DNA from: Aquimarina spinulae
GTDB taxonomy: Bacteria > Bacteroidota > Bacteroidia > Flavobacteriales > Flavobacteriaceae
DNA length: 64,000 nt
Assembly (NCBI RefSeq): GCF_943373825.1
Contig: NZ_CALSBP010000002.1
Span: forward strand, 3,027,501 to 3,091,500
Direction: 5' to 3'
A program made the translations under genes and the position numbers. Below the pieces are notes generated by a model, which worked only from the letters and a program-made list of their open reading frames with translations, was not told the DNA's origin and searched no databases. This document shows, piece by piece, positions 17,906 to 27,485 of the stretch (position 1 is the first letter of the stretch; each line of letters opens with the position of its first letter).

Positions 17906-19609
17906 CTATTTTTTGATAAATCGTTTGTGTTCCAGGATAGATGTACCGTTTATAAGCTGTATAATATATGTACCTGGTGGCAGATGTTCTACCTTAATCA
18001 GATGTTTTGTTTTTTCAGCGTTGTTATCGATCACTTTTTGCCCGTAAATGTTATACACCCTTATGGCCGTTGGGGGTAATTCTAAAGTAGTGATAGTAAG
18101 TACATCATTTACCGGGTTTTGGAGTATGGATATGTTTTGTTTTGAAGTTTGACGAGATACAACGTTTTTTGAGGACAATCTACCGATGGTAAGCCCATCG
18201 TGGTCAGGACACTCTTTATTCTGGTTTGTTAATCGAACTTCAAACTCTGTGTTTTCGGTTACCTCAAACCCGATACCCAGATTAACTTTCTTCCCTACAT
18301 AATTCATTTCATCCACAAATACAGGAATGATAGAGCTTTTGGTAAAACGCTCCCCAAAGAAATTATTAGCTACTCCGTTAAAGAAAGAGCTGGAAGCTGG
18401 AACAAAAGGATCTTCAGGGACAAAACCGGGATCAAAAACTGAGGCAGTTATAGACATATTATCTATTTGATCAAGAATATCTAATGCTACTGATTCATAT
18501 GTTCCGGTGGTGTTACTTAAAATTACAATACCATCTTTGTGCTCAAAGGTATTACTGCCTTTAGTGTATTTAGGAACAAAATACATGGTACCTCCCCCTC
18601 CTGAGATGCTACCTCTATGACCATATACCGAGCTGAAATCATAATTCGGAAAATTAACTCTTAATCTTTCCACTCCATATCCATATCTTCTGTTTCCTTT
18701 ATTGGTAAGACTAGAGTGAAAATCAGACATAAGGTCAAAAGTTCCGTTTTGATCAAATACATGGTCTTTCATTATGGCCTGTGCTAGTAAGGCAAGATCA
18801 ATAACAGATGCCTTAAATGCTCCACTGGGCAAATGATGTAGGTATTGGCCATTGGGTGTTGTTAATCCTTGTAAAAAACCATTCACAGAACGGTATTTGT
18901 GTGTGTAAAAAGGCTCATCCCATTTAAGTTCAGGGCCTAAAAATGGTAAATGTAAAGGAGCTGATATTTTTTCATATACCAATTGAGAAAAAGGAGCTTC
19001 GCCCGCTCGTTCCAATACAGCACCTAATAGATTATATCCGTAATTGCTATAAAAACCATCAAACTCATTGTCAGACGGGTAAGATCCGGGATCAATCAGG
19101 GCTTGGTTTTTGAATAGATTTATGGCTGCTATGGGGTTAAAAAAATCATTGTTGTTAAAGTAAGTGCTGTTAGTCGAAGAATTGTCAGGAATACCACTTA
19201 GATGAGCCAATAAATGTTTGATTTTTATCTGTTTTTCGGGATATTCAGGAACATACTTGGTGATTTTGTCTTCGATATTTAGTTTTCCTTCTTCAACAAG
19301 CTTAAAAGCCACGGTAGCGGTTATAAACTTTGAAATGGAACCAATCCTATAGTTGGTACAGGCTGTGGCTAGTACAGATCTCCCGTTGATAAGGTCATGA
19401 CCATATCCTTTGAGGTACACAATTTTACCCTTTTTTATAATGGCTACGGATGCGGTTTTGATCTTGTTTTGATGCAAAAGCTGAGTGAAACGTCCATCCA
19501 CCCATGTTTCATCAGCATCAGAAAGTATGCTGAATTTTGTCTGTTGTGCCTGTAAGCCATATAAACAAAGTGACAGGACAATAATAACTATTATTTTTGA
19601 ACTACTCAT
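17906..19609 (-). CDS. T9SS-secreted serine hydrolase (beta-lactamase/CubicO family)
   Basis: A 567-residue secreted enzyme with a signal peptide (IIVIIVLSLCLYGLQAQ) and a class C beta-lactamase-like fold. The nucleophile motif SxxK is at S91-K94 (RIGSISKF), the YxN motif is in FYSNYGYN, and HRGSISGGG is in the third-motif position. The C-terminus (ISILQNPVNDVL to HKRFIKK) is a type A T9SS sorting domain. The family contains D-aminopeptidases, esterases and penicillin-binding-like proteins; the substrate cannot be told, and antibiotic resistance should not be assumed. It is followed on the same strand by, and 108 bp downstream of, a fibre-like exported protein. Confidence 0.88.
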   Translation of the reverse strand: MSSSKIIVIIVLSLCLYGLQAQQTKFSILSDADETWVDGRFTQLLHQNKIKTASVAIIKKGKIVYLKGYGHDLINGRSVLATACTNYRIGSISKFITATVAFKLVEEGKLNIEDKITKYVPEYPEKQIKIKHLLAHLSGIPDNSSTNSTYFNNNDFFNPIAAINLFKNQALIDPGSYPSDNEFDGFYSNYGYNLLGAVLERAGEAPFSQLVYEKISAPLHLPFLGPELKWDEPFYTHKYRSVNGFLQGLTTPNGQYLHHLPSGAFKASVIDLALLAQAIMKDHVFDQNGTFDLMSDFHSSLTNKGNRRYGYGVERLRVNFPNYDFSSVYGHRGSISGGGGTMYFVPKYTKGSNTFEHKDGIVILSNTTGTYESVALDILDQIDNMSITASVFDPGFVPEDPFVPASSSFFNGVANNFFGERFTKSSIIPVFVDEMNYVGKKVNLGIGFEVTENTEFEVRLTNQNKECPDHDGLTIGRLSSKNVVSRQTSKQNISILQNPVNDVLTITTLELPPTAIRVYNIYGQKVIDNNAEKTKHLIKVEHLPPGTYIIQLINGTSILEHKRFIKK

Positions 19610-19717
19610 AAGTTTCTTTTTTTTAAAATTATAATAACATTATATAGAGAAAAAGAAGGGATTCTATATGAATCATAAGATGATTGCCTCTCCTTTTCTG
19701 ATAGGTATATTTGGCTA

Positions 19718-20383
19718 TTATGATTTTTGTAAAGCTGCTTGTTTCAAGGCATTAATTTCTTTTTGCTGTTGAATAACATATAAAGTAAGTTCTTCTATTT
19801 TTTGTAATAGTTTTTGGTTCATTTGTTGTAACTCAATTCCATCTTTCAATACTTCTTTTTCTGAAGGTATATCAGGAAGATGTCCGTTTTTTGTAATGAA
19901 CTTTTCTACCTCTTCAAGTGATCTAAGTTGGTAGTTTTCGTCAAAAACAAAATCTGCCCATCCTGAAACACTACATAGAACTCCTTTGGATTTTATACGT
20001 CCGTTTACGGCTAGTAAGAATCCACTAGGAGGATTAGTTGTTCCAATACCAACACGATTTCCAGATCTGGAAATAGTCATTGCTGGTGTATCTTGATTAC
20101 TGAATTTGGTTCCAATAAATAATTTATTAGAACTACCATTCCAAAGAAAATAAGCTCCTCCATTGAAAGTCCCGGAAGCATTTTCTAATAGTTCTAACTT
20201 GGCTGCCTGAGATGAGTTGTTTCCTGACCCGTCTCGGATTTGTATAATTGGATTATTAAGATTATTGCTGGGAAATATTCTGGAACCACTTTTGATCCAT
20301 TGTGCCTGCAGACTGCTAAAGGTGGAAAGAAAAGAAATAGTGATTAGGCATAAGATTTTTGTTGAAATAAGCTTTGATTTCAT
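19718..20383 (-). CDS. Exported protein with tail-fibre-like C-terminal motif
   Basis: A 221-residue protein with a signal peptide (ILCLITISFLSTFSSLQAQ). The middle contains NRVGIGTTNPPSGFLLAVNG, a motif common in Bacteroidota secreted proteins and in phage-like fibres. The C-terminal ~70 residues (HLPDIPSEKEVLKDGIELQQ) resemble the region before endosialidase-chaperone-like coiled coils and end in a long helix. It probably forms trimers on the outside of the cell. The function is unknown. Confidence 0.7.
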   Translation of the reverse strand: MKSKLISTKILCLITISFLSTFSSLQAQWIKSGSRIFPSNNLNNPIIQIRDGSGNNSSQAAKLELLENASGTFNGGAYFLWNGSSNKLFIGTKFSNQDTPAMTISRSGNRVGIGTTNPPSGFLLAVNGRIKSKGVLCSVSGWADFVFDENYQLRSLEEVEKFITKNGHLPDIPSEKEVLKDGIELQQMNQKLLQKIEELTLYVIQQQKEINALKQAALQKS

Positions 20384-20686
20384 AAGATGTAATATTTTGA
20401 AGGTTAAATGTTATGCCACAAAGGTATTTCTGAGGATGGCATTATATAAGGACAATTGATTGATGATGCTTATGAATTAATCATGGTAGGTTTTGAATTG
20501 ATAATAGAAGTTTTTGATCTATATAAAAAGTATAATAATAATTTATCCGTTAGATGAGTAGAGGTCAGCACCGATGATGATTTATTTTGTGCTAGAGAGG
20601 TTTAAGGATATTTTAAGGGTAATACAGTTTTTTGTTTGGTGTTTTTCTATTACTTTTGTTTAGTTTAAAATTAATCTAAATAAACT
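20384..20686. other. 303-bp divergent intergenic region upstream of feoA
   Basis: It holds the promoters for the minus-strand exported protein and for feoA. It is very AT-rich. I could not identify a convincing Fur box or promoter by eye. Confidence 0.4.
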
Positions 20687-20914
20687 TTGAAGACTACAAT
20701 TGCTACACTTAAGAGAGGTCAGCGTGCTTTGATTAAGGAGATTACTTCAGATATTATTCCTCTAAAATTATTAGAAATGGGATGTTTACCAGGAAATGAG
20801 GTCGAATTACTTCAGACAGCTCCTTTTCAATGTCCAATGTATCTTAATATAAATGGTAGCCATCTTGCCATCCGTAAAGAAATTGCAGCCCAAATTGAAG
20901 TTCAAATTATTTAA
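20687..20914 (+). CDS. feoA: Ferrous iron transport protein FeoA (TTG start)
   Basis: A 75-residue SH3-like FeoA (LKRGQRALIKEI, then LLEMGCLPGNEVELLQTAP). An in-frame TAA at 20681 lies just upstream, and there is no ATG before residue ~31, so TTG at 20687 is the only start that gives a full-length domain. FeoA is a small cytoplasmic partner of FeoB. feoB starts 15 bp downstream. Confidence 0.93.
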   Translation: MKTTIATLKRGQRALIKEITSDIIPLKLLEMGCLPGNEVELLQTAPFQCPMYLNINGSHLAIRKEIAAQIEVQII

Positions 20915-20929
20915 ATAGCAATTCTTTTT

Positions 20930-23026
20930 ATGGCTAAGCAAATTAAAGTTTCACTTATAGGAAACCCAAATACCGGAAAAACATCAGTTTTTAATTTGCT
21001 TACTGGCCTTAATCAACAGGTTGGTAATTATCCAGGTATTACTGTCGAGAAAAAAGAAGGAGTATGTAAATTATCTCGTGGAGTTAAGGCTCACATTATG
21101 GATTTACCTGGCACTTATAGCCTTAATGCTTCTTCATTAGATGAAAATGTAGTGATCGAATTACTACTTAATAAAAAAGGGAAAGATTATCCCGATGTAG
21201 CAGTCGTAGTAAGCGATGTAGAAAACCTTAAACGGAACTTACTTCTTTTTACACAAATTAAAGATCTGGATATTCCTACTATTTTGGTCATTAACATGGC
21301 AGATCGTATGCGTAGAAAGGGGATTTCATTAGATATTCCTCTATTAGAAAAAGAGCTAAATACCAAGATAGCTTTGATTAGCGCTCGTAAAGGAGAAGGG
21401 ATTGATGAACTTAAAAAAATAATAGAATCATATACGTCATTATCAAAAACACCCTGTTTTGATGCCTTGTCTTTTGCACCAGATTATTTTGGCAGATTAC
21501 AAAAAGCATTTCCTGATCAATCTTTATATAAACTTTGGCTGGTAATAACCCAAGATGTTAATTTTAGGAAATTTGATAAGCAGGACATATCTATTTCCCC
21601 TGATTTTAAAATTAAATCGGAGAGTGAACTAAAAAGGTTACAACAAAAAGAGACTATTAAGCGATATCAATTTATTAATAATGTGCTTAAGAAAGGTCTT
21701 ACTGTAGATGAAAAAGCAGCTACAGGAATGCGAGCAAAGCTGGATAGAGTACTTACTCATAAATTTTGGGGATATGTTATTTTTTTAGCAATACTCTTAT
21801 TGATATTTCAGGCAATTTATGATTGGTCATCTTACCCAATGGATTTAATTGATGAAGCTTTTGCCTGGTTAAGTGAAGTAACAAAAGCATCACTACCATC
21901 CGGACCTTTTGTCGACTTGATTACAGAAGGTATTATTCCTGGGTTAGGAGGGATTGTTATTTTTATTCCTCAAATCGCATTTTTATTTCTCTTTATTTCC
22001 ATATTAGAAGAAAGTGGCTATATGAGTCGCGTAGTTTTTCTTATGGATAGAGTGATGCGTAGGTTTGGATTAAGTGGTAAAAGTGTAGTTCCTTTAGTTT
22101 CTGGTACGGCCTGTGCTATTCCGGCAGTAATGGCTACAAGAAATATCGAAAACTGGAAAGAAAGATTAATCACGATTCTTGTTGTTCCTTTTACTACATG
22201 TGCAGCAAGACTACCAGTATATCTTATTATTATCTCATTGGTTATTCCAGATAAAAAAATAGGCTGGATATTTGGTTACCAGAGCCTTACCTTAATGTTG
22301 TTGTACTTTCTGGGCTTTGGCACTGCAGTAGGATCGGCATGGTTACTTAACAAGATATTAAAAATCAAAAGTAAATCTTATTTTGTAATCGAAATGCCGG
22401 GATATAAAATCCCGCTCTTTAAAAATGTAGCAATAAATGTAATCGAAAAAACAAAAGCCTTTGTTTTTGGAGCTGGAAAAATCATTTTAGCAATCTCTAT
22501 TATCTTATGGGTTTTAGCAAGTTTTGGGCCTAATGAAAATTTTAGCAATGCCGAAGAAATTATAACAGAACTTCATCCTAATCTTTTGCAAGAAGAATTA
22601 GATAATAAAATAGCATCTTATAAACTAGAATATTCTTTTATCGGATATGCAGGTAAAGCAATAGAACCTGTAGTGGCTCCTTTGGGTTATGACTGGAAAA
22701 TAGGAATAGGAATTATTAGTTCTTTTGCTGCCAGAGAAGTTTTTGTAGGAACGTTAGCAACGATATATAGTGTGGGGAGCGATGAAGAAGAAACGATAAA
22801 AAATAGAATGGCTGCAGAGGTTAACCAGGTAACAGGAGGCCCATTGTTTAATTTAGCTAGTGGTATCTCATTACTATTGTTTTATGCCTTTGCCATGCAA
22901 TGTATGAGTACCTTGGCTATAGTAAAACGAGAAACTAATAGCTGGAAATGGCCGATGGTTCAGCTTGTTTTTATGAGTATCTTTGCTTACAGTGTAGCCT
23001 TAATTGTATATCAAATTTTAAAATAA
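20930..23026 (+). CDS. feoB: Ferrous iron transporter FeoB
   Basis: A 698-residue Fe(II) permease. The N-terminal G domain has the P-loop GNPNTGKT (residues 11-18), the switch DLPGTYSL and the base-recognition motif NMAD. A regulatory helical segment is followed by the membrane domain with two Gate regions (first near GIVIFIPQIAFLFLFISILEESGYMSR, with VSGTACAIPA following; second near SSFAAREVFVGTLATIY). The length is normal. It is expressed with feoA and the Cys-rich peptide and takes up ferrous iron at the inner membrane. Confidence 0.97.
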   Translation: MAKQIKVSLIGNPNTGKTSVFNLLTGLNQQVGNYPGITVEKKEGVCKLSRGVKAHIMDLPGTYSLNASSLDENVVIELLLNKKGKDYPDVAVVVSDVENLKRNLLLFTQIKDLDIPTILVINMADRMRRKGISLDIPLLEKELNTKIALISARKGEGIDELKKIIESYTSLSKTPCFDALSFAPDYFGRLQKAFPDQSLYKLWLVITQDVNFRKFDKQDISISPDFKIKSESELKRLQQKETIKRYQFINNVLKKGLTVDEKAATGMRAKLDRVLTHKFWGYVIFLAILLLIFQAIYDWSSYPMDLIDEAFAWLSEVTKASLPSGPFVDLITEGIIPGLGGIVIFIPQIAFLFLFISILEESGYMSRVVFLMDRVMRRFGLSGKSVVPLVSGTACAIPAVMATRNIENWKERLITILVVPFTTCAARLPVYLIIISLVIPDKKIGWIFGYQSLTLMLLYFLGFGTAVGSAWLLNKILKIKSKSYFVIEMPGYKIPLFKNVAINVIEKTKAFVFGAGKIILAISIILWVLASFGPNENFSNAEEIITELHPNLLQEELDNKIASYKLEYSFIGYAGKAIEPVVAPLGYDWKIGIGIISSFAAREVFVGTLATIYSVGSDEEETIKNRMAAEVNQVTGGPLFNLASGISLLLFYAFAMQCMSTLAIVKRETNSWKWPMVQLVFMSIFAYSVALIVYQILK

Positions 23027-23065
23027 AAACATTAGTTTTAGTATCTTTATACGACTTTATATACT

Positions 23066-23218
23066 ATGAGTATCCTTATCCAAAATATAATCGTGCTTTT
23101 AATTTTTGCTGGAGCAATAGGATTTTTGATTAAAAAATTCTTTTGGAAACCTTCGGTATCTTCTGCAAAGAAAAAATCATCAAAATCTTGCGGTAGTACA
23201 GGTTGCGGATGTCATTAG
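23066..23218 (+). CDS. FeoB-associated Cys-rich membrane peptide
   Basis: A 50-residue peptide with one N-terminal membrane helix (IIVLLIFAGAIGFLI), a basic linker and a Cys/His-rich end (SCGSTGCGCH). It matches the family of short FeoB-associated Cys-rich membrane proteins, a role comparable in position to FeoC. The gene starts 40 bp after feoB and its TAG overlaps the stop codon of the convergent transporter gene (shared bases 23215-23218). Confidence 0.85.
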   Translation: MSILIQNIIVLLIFAGAIGFLIKKFFWKPSVSSAKKKSSKSCGSTGCGCH

Positions 23219-24141
23219 GAATTTGATTTTTTAAACCACTTTAGTGGGGCACTACTAATAAGATACACTCCACAAAAAATCAAAATACAACATAATAATT
23301 TTGGTGTAGTGATATCGCCCTTGTATTGACTATTTATAACAAAATATGAGATAACACCCACAAGAATCATCGCAACTGCAGGTTGTACATAAATATAACT
23401 ACTAGAAACGGTAGGTTTTACAAATTGTAAAGCAAACATATTAAGCAAGTAAGCCAAAAAAGTTGGACCTACCACAACATAAAATAAAGAAACCCAATTT
23501 GAAGCAACAAACGCGCTAAAATCGGTATGAATTAGTTTTTCGATGCAAAACGGAAACATAAATATAAAACCAAATAAAAATGTCCAAACAATTACAGTAA
23601 CAGGTTTATACTTAGACATTAGTGGTTTTACAATTACCAAATAGAATGCAAATGCCAAAGCATTAATACACACAAAAATATTTCCTTGTAAGGAGCCAGT
23701 TCCTAACCCAGAATTTCCTAAATAAATTAATAAAACGGCACCAGCACCTCCTATCGATATCCCAAGAATACGCTGTAATGTTAGCGGCTCTTTAAGTAAG
23801 AAATAACTAATAATTACTGTAAAAATAGGCATTGCGGTAATAATGATTGCAGCGTCAACTGGAGAAGTAAGACTTAATCCATTCATAGAGAAGAACTGAT
23901 TGGTAGCGACTCCCAAAAAACCACATAATGCTAAGCGAGGAATATCTTTTCTTTCTACTTGTTCTTTAATAAAGAGTTTAAGAATTAAGAATAATAGACC
24001 CGCACCACTGATTCGAAGAAATACCAATGCAGAAGCTTCAATTTTATCAGGCATCAACCCTTTTGCGACAAGATAATTTGCTCCATATACAATATTAACG
24101 CTCAATAGAGCCAAATGAGCTTTTACCTTGTTAGAAATCAT
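23215..24141 (-). CDS. EamA/DMT-family transporter
   Basis: A protein of about 308 residues with ten predicted membrane helices in two EamA repeats (first starting ALLSVNIVYGANYLVAKG, second near GNIFVCINALAFAFYLVIVKPL). The family exports metabolites such as amino acids; the substrate is unknown. I prefer the ATG at 24141 to that at 24168, because homologues begin just before the first helix. The convergent stop overlaps the Feo peptide by 4 bp. Confidence 0.88.
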   Translation of the reverse strand: MISNKVKAHLALLSVNIVYGANYLVAKGLMPDKIEASALVFLRISGAGLLFLILKLFIKEQVERKDIPRLALCGFLGVATNQFFSMNGLSLTSPVDAAIIITAMPIFTVIISYFLLKEPLTLQRILGISIGGAGAVLLIYLGNSGLGTGSLQGNIFVCINALAFAFYLVIVKPLMSKYKPVTVIVWTFLFGFIFMFPFCIEKLIHTDFSAFVASNWVSLFYVVVGPTFLAYLLNMFALQFVKPTVSSSYIYVQPAVAMILVGVISYFVINSQYKGDITTPKLLCCILIFCGVYLISSAPLKWFKKSNS

Positions 24142-24199
24142 TTGGCAAAGAAAAGGAAAGTTAACCAAACTCTATTTTAAAAAGTTTAAAAAACTGTTA

Positions 24200-24484
24200 T
24201 CAAAGGAGTATTTCTATACATTTAATGTCTTCTCTACTATTTAAGTATTTGGCACCAGTTCGTACTGCAGCAGCTTTACCAGAATTCTTTTTAACATCAA
24301 TAACACTAGTTTGAAGAGGATTATAGGATTGAATATCTTTTAATATATCTATAGTATTGTCATCACTTCCATCATTTATAAAGCATAAATGGATATTGTT
24401 CTTTTTCTGTATAAAATTAAGAAAAGCAGTTACATCTAATCTCTTTTCTTCATTGTGGCAAGGAATAATAATTCCGGTTTTCAT
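24200..24484 (-). pseudogene. Truncated family 2 glycosyltransferase
   Basis: The 94 codons encode only the start of a GT-A fold: IIIPCHNEEKRLDVTAF, FINDGSDDNTIDIL and NSGKAAAVRTGAKYL. A normal protein continues to the DxD metal site and acceptor domain (230 residues or more). Here the frame ends at IKCIEILL, exactly where the DxD strand should begin, and the missing part is not found downstream. It is probably a remnant, unless the short protein has a new role. Confidence 0.75.
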
Positions 24485-24796
24485 AATAGGTGTTTTTTGG
24501 GTTTATACCCTAAAAGTAATTATGATTTGTGTTATAGAAGGCACTATGTTGATGAGAAGAAAATTACTATCGATCAATGGTTTTTATCTATCGATATGTA
24601 GTTACTCTAAGGGAGTATCCAGAAACGATCACTATAACTCAATTATTTTTGCAGAGGAATAAAGGGAGTCACAAATAGAATGGTTTTTTTCATGATTAAA
24701 GATGATTGATAAGAAAGGTATAAAAGAAATAAATCTAAATACTTTATGATATAGGCATATTGCTGAATTTTCATTTTATATTTGACTATCAAATAT
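24485..24796. other. 312-bp divergent intergenic region upstream of crtY
   Basis: It lies between the glycosyltransferase fragment and lycopene cyclase. A TATATTTG -7-like element is at 24777-24784, only 12 bp before the cyclase ATG. Nothing else is recognised. Confidence 0.4.
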
Positions 24797-25945
24797 ATGC
24801 AAAAGTACGATTACATAATTTCTGGTTTAGGAGCCTCGGGTTTGATGCTGGCTTATCATATGGTTTTAGACCCTTTTTTTGATGAAAAGCAAATTTTGCT
24901 AATTGATAAAGAGCTAAAAAATCAGAATGATCGTACCTGGTGCTTTTGGGAAAAAGGTATAGGTATTTGGGATGAAGTTGTAAGTAAAAAATGGGATACT
25001 ATCTATTTTGGAAGTACTCATTTTTCAAAACAAATAAAGATCTTGCCTTATCAGTATAAGCTTGTGAGAAGTAAAGATTTTTATGATTTCATTTTTGGAA
25101 TTTTAAAAGAAAAATCTAACATCACCATCTTGCAAGAGAAAATCATTTCTTTAACCGATGAAGGAAGCATAGTTAGAGTTGAAACCAACACCCGAATGCA
25201 TCTTGCAGATAAAGTTTTTAATAGTGTCGTGTTATCCAGAGCGTATAAAAATCAAAGTCTATACCCCGTTTTAAATCAGCATTTTGTAGGATGGTTTGTG
25301 AAAACCCAAAAGCCTTTATTTGATAAGAAAACAGCTACTTTTATGGATTTTACGGTAGCTCAGAAAAACAATACCCGATTTATGTATGTGTTGCCTATTT
25401 CTGAAACCGAAGCATTGTTTGAATACACATTATTTTCTAAGGATCTTTTAGAAGAGAAAGAATATGAAGATGAAATAGCAAGATACCTAAGAGAAAAAGG
25501 AGTTAAAGAATATAAGATTATCGAAAAAGAAAAAGGATGTATCCCAATGACATGCTATGAATTTAGAAAGCATAATTCTAAAAACATATTGCATATTGGT
25601 ACAGCCGGAGGGTGGACAAAACCTAGTACAGGATATACATTTAATATGTCTTTAAAAAAAATAAACACACTTACCTTTTACCTTAAAAGTAATACAGATC
25701 TTTCAAAATTTAGTAAAAGAACGAAGTTCTGGTACTATGATTTACTATTTCTGGATGTATTATATACGGAAAACAGAATAGGTTCTAGTTTGTTTTCCAG
25801 ATTATTTCAAAAAAATAAGAGTACAAAGATTCTAAAATTTTTAGACGAAGAAACTACACTATTAGAAGACATTAAAATTACTACAAGTCTACCAGCTGTA
25901 AATTTTCTAAAAGCGCTGTGCAGGCGAGTTTTTACGCTAAATTAA
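24797..25945 (+). CDS. crtY: Lycopene beta-cyclase
   Basis: A 382-residue protein with an N-terminal FAD/NAD-binding Rossmann motif (YDYIISGLGASGLMLAYHM) and the family signature DRTWCFWEK near residue 50. Further family landmarks are FMDFTVAQ, FEYTLFS and GTAGGWTKPSTGYTF. Lycopene cyclase converts lycopene to beta-carotene at the membrane. The ATG at 24797 is preferred over a TTG at 24782, which overlaps a promoter-like element. No other carotenoid gene is adjacent. Confidence 0.88.
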   Translation: MQKYDYIISGLGASGLMLAYHMVLDPFFDEKQILLIDKELKNQNDRTWCFWEKGIGIWDEVVSKKWDTIYFGSTHFSKQIKILPYQYKLVRSKDFYDFIFGILKEKSNITILQEKIISLTDEGSIVRVETNTRMHLADKVFNSVVLSRAYKNQSLYPVLNQHFVGWFVKTQKPLFDKKTATFMDFTVAQKNNTRFMYVLPISETEALFEYTLFSKDLLEEKEYEDEIARYLREKGVKEYKIIEKEKGCIPMTCYEFRKHNSKNILHIGTAGGWTKPSTGYTFNMSLKKINTLTFYLKSNTDLSKFSKRTKFWYYDLLFLDVLYTENRIGSSLFSRLFQKNKSTKILKFLDEETTLLEDIKITTSLPAVNFLKALCRRVFTLN

Positions 25946-26112
25946 TATCATTTGGTTTTTTGAAAACAAGTACATAGATAAAATCATATTTTAGGTTTGT
26001 AAACCCCTGAAAACAGTGAAGTATATTTTTACTGTAAAAACTATTTTTGGAAGGTTAATTAATTATAAGTATTGATATGGTAAATGAATTACCATAATTT
26101 ATATGATACTTT

Positions 26113-26757
26113 ATGCAAATAAAGATGAGGATGTACTATTGTTTATGTAACCCGGGAGCGATGACCACTTATGTCGAATCCATAAATGAAACACAGGATA
26201 GTTTGATTAGGGGTCGTAAGATTGATGAAGATTATGAAGATTTACCGTATGTGTATACATATGATGAGCCAGATGATCACCCTCTTCTTAATATTATGGG
26301 AAATGATACTATAGAAAAAATAGGGTTGAGTGGTTTATTAGAAGAATGTGGAGAGGATCATCTTTGGGAATTTTTTGAAACAGAGTGTATCATGAGCAAG
26401 AAAATGTATACTGTTCTTCGGGATTGTGGTGTAGATAATATTCAGGTATTACCACTTCAATTTATCAATAAAAACACAAATGAGGTACGAAAAGACTATA
26501 TTGTTTTTAATATTCTAGGATTAGTTTCTTGTACAAGAAAAAGTGAATCAGATACATTACCATCAGGAGAAGATTTTTATGAATTTGCGGGCTCATTAAT
26601 TGATCCCAAAAAGACAAATGGAGCCTTGATTTTTCGTAAAGAGATCTCGCAAGGAGGAGGAATTTTTATTCATGAAAAAGTAGCCGATGCATTAAAAGAA
26701 CATAATATAAAAGGGATTAATGTAATCCCAACAAGAAAATGGCAAAGAGAACCTTAA
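26113..26757 (+). CDS. Imm11-family (DUF1629) immunity-like protein 1
   Basis: A 214-residue cytoplasmic acidic protein. Residues ~100-210 show the Imm11/DUF1629 pattern: LRDCGVDNIQVLPLQF, YIVFNILGLVSC, ALIFRKE, and a final helix-strand IFIHEKVADALKEHNIKGINVIP. Imm11 proteins occur as immunity or regulatory partners in polymorphic toxin systems. A paralogue lies 77 bp downstream. The start could also be the Met codon at residue 5 or 7. No nearby toxin with a recognisable domain is seen, so the protective role is inferred from the family. Confidence 0.78.
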   Translation: MQIKMRMYYCLCNPGAMTTYVESINETQDSLIRGRKIDEDYEDLPYVYTYDEPDDHPLLNIMGNDTIEKIGLSGLLEECGEDHLWEFFETECIMSKKMYTVLRDCGVDNIQVLPLQFINKNTNEVRKDYIVFNILGLVSCTRKSESDTLPSGEDFYEFAGSLIDPKKTNGALIFRKEISQGGGIFIHEKVADALKEHNIKGINVIPTRKWQREP

Positions 26758-26834
26758 ACAAAAAGAATTATCTATCTAAAATCTAAGAGGGTTTATGTGC
26801 TAGATAATAAGATAGTATTCGGTAAAGATAAAGC

Positions 26835-27428
26835 ATGGCATATTATAGAATTATTTCGCCCGATGGTGGCATGAATATTATGATGAAACGTGATTCACAT
26901 CGAGAAATATATCATACCAGTGGTGTTTCTATTCATGAAAAGAAAATAGAACTCCCTTTTAAAATTAAAATGTTTGCAGGAGAAGAATCGGGTTATGATC
27001 AATATGACCCTGATTTTGAAGGAGAATATATACAACCTTCTATAGAAGAAAGACTAGTAGATTATTATAGTGAATCTTCCTTAATGACTTCGGCATTAAT
27101 TAATGCGTTGAGAGATGCAGGAGTTGATAATTTACAAATCTTTCCTATAGAAATAGAAGATGCATTTACAGGAGAAGTGCTAAACTTTAAATATGCTCTT
27201 GTAAATATAATAGGACTTGTTTCTTGTGCCGATCTAGAATCATCAGAACATTTACCTTTTGGTAGTGGGTATTACTTTCATAAAATAAAAATTGATGAAG
27301 AAAAGGTAAAAGGGTTATCTATGTTCAGACTTGCCGAATCACATCTTGAAATCATAGTTAATGAGAAAGTAGCCAAAGTAATTAATAGTGGAAAATTTAC
27401 CGGTATTACAGCAGAACCCTGTAATTAG
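26835..27428 (+). CDS. Imm11-family (DUF1629) immunity-like protein 2
   Basis: A 197-residue paralogue of the preceding gene. It shares RDAGVDNLQIFPIEI, ALVNIIGLVSC, SMFRLAESHLEIIVNEKVAKVI and GITAEP at matching positions. The N-terminal ~90 residues differ strongly from paralogue 1, as expected if they bind different partners. It is on the same strand as, and 57 bp upstream of, the 1565-residue protein gene, suggesting an operon. Confidence 0.78.
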   Translation: MAYYRIISPDGGMNIMMKRDSHREIYHTSGVSIHEKKIELPFKIKMFAGEESGYDQYDPDFEGEYIQPSIEERLVDYYSESSLMTSALINALRDAGVDNLQIFPIEIEDAFTGEVLNFKYALVNIIGLVSCADLESSEHLPFGSGYYFHKIKIDEEKVKGLSMFRLAESHLEIIVNEKVAKVINSGKFTGITAEPCN

Positions 27429-27485
27429 ATAACTATTTGTAATCGGTAAAATAATACGCAATCATTAAAAAATAATTCAGCAATC

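Noticed and set aside
22948-23133. 61-codon plus-strand frame at the end of feoB
   Set aside because: It overlaps feoB and the well-supported Cys-rich Feo peptide in another frame.
24357-24662. 101-codon plus-strand frame opposite the glycosyltransferase fragment
   Set aside because: It is largely antisense to the conserved GT2 motifs and has no family features.
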